The notes beneath the pieces are model-generated. The model did not search any database and was not told where the DNA came from. It saw only the letters and a list, made by a program, of their open reading frames with translations. From Candidatus Thorarchaeota archaeon (GTDB lineage Archaea > Asgardarchaeota > Thorarchaeia > Thorarchaeales > Thorarchaeaceae): a stretch of DNA of 8,639 nt. Numbering within the stretch: the stretch's first letter is position 1; each line of letters starts with the position of its first letter. Of this stretch, positions 5,797 to 8,639 are shown piece by piece. Location: positions 2,159,808 through 2,168,446 of the forward strand of contig CP070658.1 of the NCBI GenBank assembly GCA_020355105.1, written 5' to 3'. The position numbers and the translations under genes are program-made.

Positions 5797-7344
5797 CTAG
5801 AGTGGAATGTTTCCATGCTTCTTCGGTGGTCTGGACTTTCTCTTGCTTGCGAGAACTTCCAATCCACTGCATATTAGAGGCCTCGTTTCATGAGGAAATA
5901 TCACTTTGTCAATATAGCCAAGCCCGGCCGCAATATACGGATTCGCAAACTTCTCCCTGTACTCCTTGACCAACTTCGCCCGCTTCTTCTCCTTGTCCTT
6001 GGCCTTCTCAATCTCCTTCCGGAATATGATGTTGATGGCTCCATCCGGTCCCATTACGGCAATCTCCGCAGTCGGCCAAGCGTACACAAGGTCTGCGTCT
6101 ATGTGTCGAGATGACATGACGTCATATGCGCCGCCGTACCCCTTCCGAGTGATAATAGTGATCTTGGGAACTGTCGCCTCAGCATAGGCATATAGAATCT
6201 TAGCTCCATGTCGGATGATGCCACCATACTCCTGGGCAGTACCCGGAAGAAATCCCGGTACATCCATGAAGGTGATGATTGGGATGTTGAAGGCGTCGCA
6301 GAACCTGACAAACCTAGAGCACTTGTCTGAGGCATCAATGTCTAGTGTGCCAGCCAAGTGAGCGGGCTGATTGCCTACAATCCCTACAGAACGCCCATCG
6401 AATCTGGCAAATCCCACTATCATGTTCTTCGCCCAGTGTTCATGAACCTCGAAGAACTCGCCGTTGTCGGCTATCATCGTGACAACGTTTCTCATGTCGT
6501 AAGGCTTGTTTGGGTCATCTGGTATAATCTCATCAATCGACTCATCAACGTCATCGGGCGCGTGGTCGGTCTCGACTCTTGGTGGGTCTTCCAGGTTGTT
6601 ACTCGGCATGTAGCTCAAGAGAGTTCGAATCTGTTCAAAGCAGTGGTCCTCATCTTCGCTTGCGAAGTGAGATACGCCGCTCACTGAACTGTGTGTCATC
6701 GCACCCCCGAGTTCTTCAAAGGACACCTCTTCTCCTGTGACTGTCTTGATGACTTCGGGGCCAGTTATGAACATGTGAGATGTACCTTTGACCATGAGCG
6801 TGAAGTCTGTGACCGCTGGGCTGTAGACGGCGCCGCCGGCACAAGGACCCATGATAGCCGATATCTGAGGAATGACTCCACTGGCCCAGGTGTTTCGTTC
6901 GAAGATGAAGGAGTACGACGCCAGAGAGAGGATTCCCTCCTGTATCCTAGCTCCTCCTGAATCATTCAGCCCTATGACCGGGGCTCCAGCCTCCATTGCA
7001 AGGTCCATAATCTTGCATATCTTCTCCCCATACTTCTCAGAAAGAGACCCTCCGAAGACTGTGAAGTCCTGACTGAAAATGAAGATCTTCCGGCCTTCAA
7101 TCTTGCCGTAGCCAGTAACTACTCCATCTCCTAGTATTCTCTTCTTGTCCATGCCGAAATCTGAAATCCGCGAAAGAACGAACTCATCAATCTCAACAAA
7201 GGATCCTGGGTCTAGGAGTTTCTCAATTCGTTCACGGGCAGTGTACTTGCCTCGTTCATGCTGACGCTTGATTCGCTCTTCTCCTCCTGCGAGCTTTGAT
7301 TTTTCGCGCATCTCTGTGAGTTTGTCGAACTTGTCTTTGGCCAT
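5797..7344 (-). CDS. Acyl-CoA carboxyltransferase (PccB/MmdA, transcarboxylase 12S-like)
   Basis: A 515-residue carboxyltransferase beta subunit, the usual family length. It transfers a carboxyl group between carboxybiotin and an acyl-CoA. Both crotonase-like halves are present. The N half has SGGARIQEG (129-137) and MGPCAGGAVYSPAVTDF (165-181). The C half has DVPGFLPGT (361-369), GIIRHGAKI (375-383) and RKGYGGAYDVMSS (400-412). D408 in AYDVM occupies the position where propionyl-CoA enzymes carry Asp and acetyl-CoA enzymes carry Ile (known from Streptomyces PccB/AccB), so propionyl/methylmalonyl-CoA is the likely substrate. There is no signal peptide or membrane helix. The ATG at 7344 has GAGG at 7356-7353, eight bases upstream. 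A quasi-palindrome lies at the promoter. The gene stands alone, about 4 kb from the 5S-like subunit and biotin carrier on the same strand, with which it probably cooperates. It could serve a propionyl-CoA carboxylase, a methylmalonyl-CoA decarboxylase or a transcarboxylase. Confidence 0.93.
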   Translation of the reverse strand: MAKDKFDKLTEMREKSKLAGGEERIKRQHERGKYTARERIEKLLDPGSFVEIDEFVLSRISDFGMDKKRILGDGVVTGYGKIEGRKIFIFSQDFTVFGGSLSEKYGEKICKIMDLAMEAGAPVIGLNDSGGARIQEGILSLASYSFIFERNTWASGVIPQISAIMGPCAGGAVYSPAVTDFTLMVKGTSHMFITGPEVIKTVTGEEVSFEELGGAMTHSSVSGVSHFASEDEDHCFEQIRTLLSYMPSNNLEDPPRVETDHAPDDVDESIDEIIPDDPNKPYDMRNVVTMIADNGEFFEVHEHWAKNMIVGFARFDGRSVGIVGNQPAHLAGTLDIDASDKCSRFVRFCDAFNIPIITFMDVPGFLPGTAQEYGGIIRHGAKILYAYAEATVPKITIITRKGYGGAYDVMSSRHIDADLVYAWPTAEIAVMGPDGAINIIFRKEIEKAKDKEKKRAKLVKEYREKFANPYIAAGLGYIDKVIFPHETRPLICSGLEVLASKRKSRPPKKHGNIPL

Positions 7345-7369
7345 GCGTGGAGCCTCTTGTCGGTTCTGT

Positions 7370-7392
7370 CTAGCAGTGACATCACTAGCTAG
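7370..7392. promoter_or_regulatory. Inverted repeat at the acyl-CoA carboxyltransferase promoter (candidate operator)
   Basis: The plus strand has arms CTAGC-AGTGA (7370-7379) and TCACT-A-GCTAG (7382-7392) around CA. This is a near-perfect inverted repeat with one extra A in the right arm. It lies 26-48 bases before the ATG at 7344, beside a minus-strand AT-rich stretch (TTGAAAACTA, about 7390-7399) that could be the TATA box. That placement, across the expected transcription start, suits a repressor site. Confidence 0.4.
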
Positions 7393-7504
7393 TTTTCAAT
7401 CTTCTGTTGGGCTGTGAATCTGAGTCAAAAGGAATCATGGGAAACAGTCTGCCCACTTTCTTTTCTCCAATAACACAAAGGCCTTCACGTTACTCGAGCC
7501 ATGA

Positions 7505-7516
7505 GAATCCTTAAAG
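7505..7516 (+). promoter_or_regulatory. Probable promoter of the CDF transporter
   Basis: GAATCCTTAAAG is centred about 30 bases before the GTG at 7542, the spacing for a leaderless archaeal transcript. GAATCCTTAA recurs at 2013-2022 before another plus-strand gene. A GAGG at 7529-7532 would be an SD if transcription begins farther upstream, so the start site is uncertain. Confidence 0.4.
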
Positions 7517-7541
7517 GCAATCATAGTCGAGGCGCGTCTAC

Positions 7542-8639
7542 GTGAAGGCCATGGAAACTGTCAATGTGCGAAGAGAAGAGTTGAACAGAGTAGCTCTCGT
7601 TTCTCTCATTGTAGCCTTGGCATTGACAGCTATGAAGGTGGTTGTGGGACTAATCAGCGGATCTCTTGGAGTCATCTCAGAGGCGTTACATAGCTTTCTG
7701 GACCTTCTCGCCGCAGGAATAACGGTAGCAGCTGTGCACCGGGCTTCAGTAGAACCAGATCCTGAGCATCACTATGGCCATGGCAAGATAGAGAATTTTG
7801 CGGCGTTTGTGCAGACAGTTCTGTTGTGGATAACAGCTGGTTGGATCATTTGGGAAGCAATCAGAGTGATAAGGATTGAAGAATGGCCGGAGCCGACCCT
7901 GGCCGGTATTGCTGTCATGATAGTGAGCATTGTTGTCAACTATGAACGCGCACGAGTTCTGTACTCTACAGCAGAAAAACACGGGAGTCAGGCACTTGAG
8001 GCCGATGGTCTCCACTTCATCACAGACGCAGCCAGCTCGATTGTTGTCTTGGTCGGACTCATCTTTGTCTTCTTCGAGGTACCCATTGCTGACCCTCTGT
8101 CTGCGATAGGCGTTGCCCTAGTAATCCTCTTCGTTTCGTATAGGCTGGCAAGACGCGCATTTGATGCACTCTTGGACACGGCTCCGCCAGGAATCTATGA
8201 TGAAATCGAGAATCTCTGCAAGAGCGTCCATGGTGTAGTCGATTGTAGCAAGATTAGGGCCAGACAGGCAGGGCCCGAACTTTTCATTGACGTGGTGATC
8301 TCTGTGAAGGAAAGCACCTCTGTTGATGAAGCCCACCACATAGCAGATCGTGTGGAGAGGGTCCTCTCGGGTCTCGGAAAGAGAGTCGACTGTATGGTGC
8401 ATGTAGAGCCCGTGTCTCGCCTAGATGAGGATGAAGTCACTCAGGATGTCTACGGTCTACTTCACGAGCTTGTCCGTGGTGAACCTATGGTGCTGGGAGC
8501 CCACAAGGTGCGAATACAAGTCATTGAGGGGGAAACGTACATCTCAGCAGATCTTGAGATGCAGCCAGAAATGACGATAGGAGCCGCACACGCCATATCT
8601 GAGCGGCTCGAAAGACTTCTTCGGGAAAGAGTCGTGTAG
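7542..8639 (+). CDS. Cation diffusion facilitator (CDF) metal transporter
   Basis: A 365-residue CDF transporter, which exports divalent metals such as Zn2+ or Fe2+ in exchange for protons. Six membrane helices fit residues about 17-38, 40-64, 86-107, 119-136, 157-178 and 183-203. The central metal site is H50-x3-D54 in helix 2 (EALHSFLDLL) and H158-x3-D162 in helix 5 (GLHFITDAAS). This HD-HD set is commonly linked to zinc preference. HHYGHGKIENFA (76-87) is the family loop motif. The cytoplasmic part appears duplicated: residues about 212-290 end in CMVHVEP, and residues about 300-365 repeat the pattern (GAHKVRIQV, then ISADLEM and GAAHAISERLERLL) but stop before a final strand. The GTG at 7542 is chosen for GAGG nine bases upstream; ATG at 7551 is the alternative. 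The TAG falls on the last three bases of the window. The gene is divergent from the acyl-CoA carboxyltransferase. Confidence 0.93.
   Translation: MKAMETVNVRREELNRVALVSLIVALALTAMKVVVGLISGSLGVISEALHSFLDLLAAGITVAAVHRASVEPDPEHHYGHGKIENFAAFVQTVLLWITAGWIIWEAIRVIRIEEWPEPTLAGIAVMIVSIVVNYERARVLYSTAEKHGSQALEADGLHFITDAASSIVVLVGLIFVFFEVPIADPLSAIGVALVILFVSYRLARRAFDALLDTAPPGIYDEIENLCKSVHGVVDCSKIRARQAGPELFIDVVISVKESTSVDEAHHIADRVERVLSGLGKRVDCMVHVEPVSRLDEDEVTQDVYGLLHELVRGEPMVLGAHKVRIQVIEGETYISADLEMQPEMTIGAAHAISERLERLLRERVV

Noticed and set aside
6358..6687. A 109-residue plus-strand frame inside the acyl-CoA carboxyltransferase gene.
   Set aside because: It is antisense to a strongly conserved enzyme gene and has no family features.
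7478..7485. Palindrome AAGGCCTT upstream of the CDF gene as a metal-regulator site.
   Set aside because: Eight-base symmetry is expected often by chance, it is far from the likely TATA box, and it does not match any metalloregulator site I know.

Overview
The window looks archaeal. It has TATA-like boxes about 28 bases from start codons, a mix of leaderless-looking and Shine-Dalgarno (SD) starts, a beta-propeller (SBBP) surface protein with a C-terminal membrane anchor, an M55 peptidase and several small Cys-rich proteins. Together with roughly balanced base composition, the protein set reminds me of Asgard archaea, possibly the Thorarchaeia. That placement is inference from gene content only, and I see no rRNA or other phylogenetic marker. 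There is also no tRNA, CRISPR array, insertion sequence or phage gene.

Layout, left to right. At 1-1687, minus strand, lies a carboxylase operon: a 5S/oxaloacetate-decarboxylase-type carboxyltransferase with an unusual fused C-terminal tail, followed at once by the start of a biotin carrier protein that runs off the left edge. At 1688-2087 there is a non-coding stretch with promoters. At 2088-2543 (plus) is an unrecognised exported protein, convergent with an M55 D-aminopeptidase at 2556-3512 (minus). At 3644-3805 (plus) is a 53-residue Cys-rich protein. At 3959-4615 (minus) is the C-terminal remnant of an SBBP surface protein. At 4746-5036 (plus) is a DUF3303-like protein. At 5150-5338 (plus) is a second small Cys-rich protein, with a hairpin before it and a terminator after it. 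At 5386-5691 (minus) is an unrecognised 101-residue protein. At 5797-7344 (minus) is an acyl-CoA (propionyl/methylmalonyl-CoA type) carboxyltransferase with an inverted repeat at its promoter. Divergent from it, at 7542-8639 (plus), is a cation diffusion facilitator.

The main biological theme is biotin-dependent carboxyl transfer. The window carries counterparts of all three parts of the Propionibacterium transcarboxylase: 12S-like (5797-7344), 5S-like (101-1687) and 1.3S-like (1-100). No biotin carboxylase is visible. They could form a methylmalonyl-CoA:pyruvate carboxyl-transfer system, or share one biotin carrier between separate carboxylases or decarboxylases. The most unusual details are the fused small-subunit-like tail of the 5S-like protein with a possible internal start, the decapitated SBBP gene, a promoter element shared between two distant genes, and two small Cys-rich genes, one of them below usual ORF-size cutoffs and the other with a TTG start.
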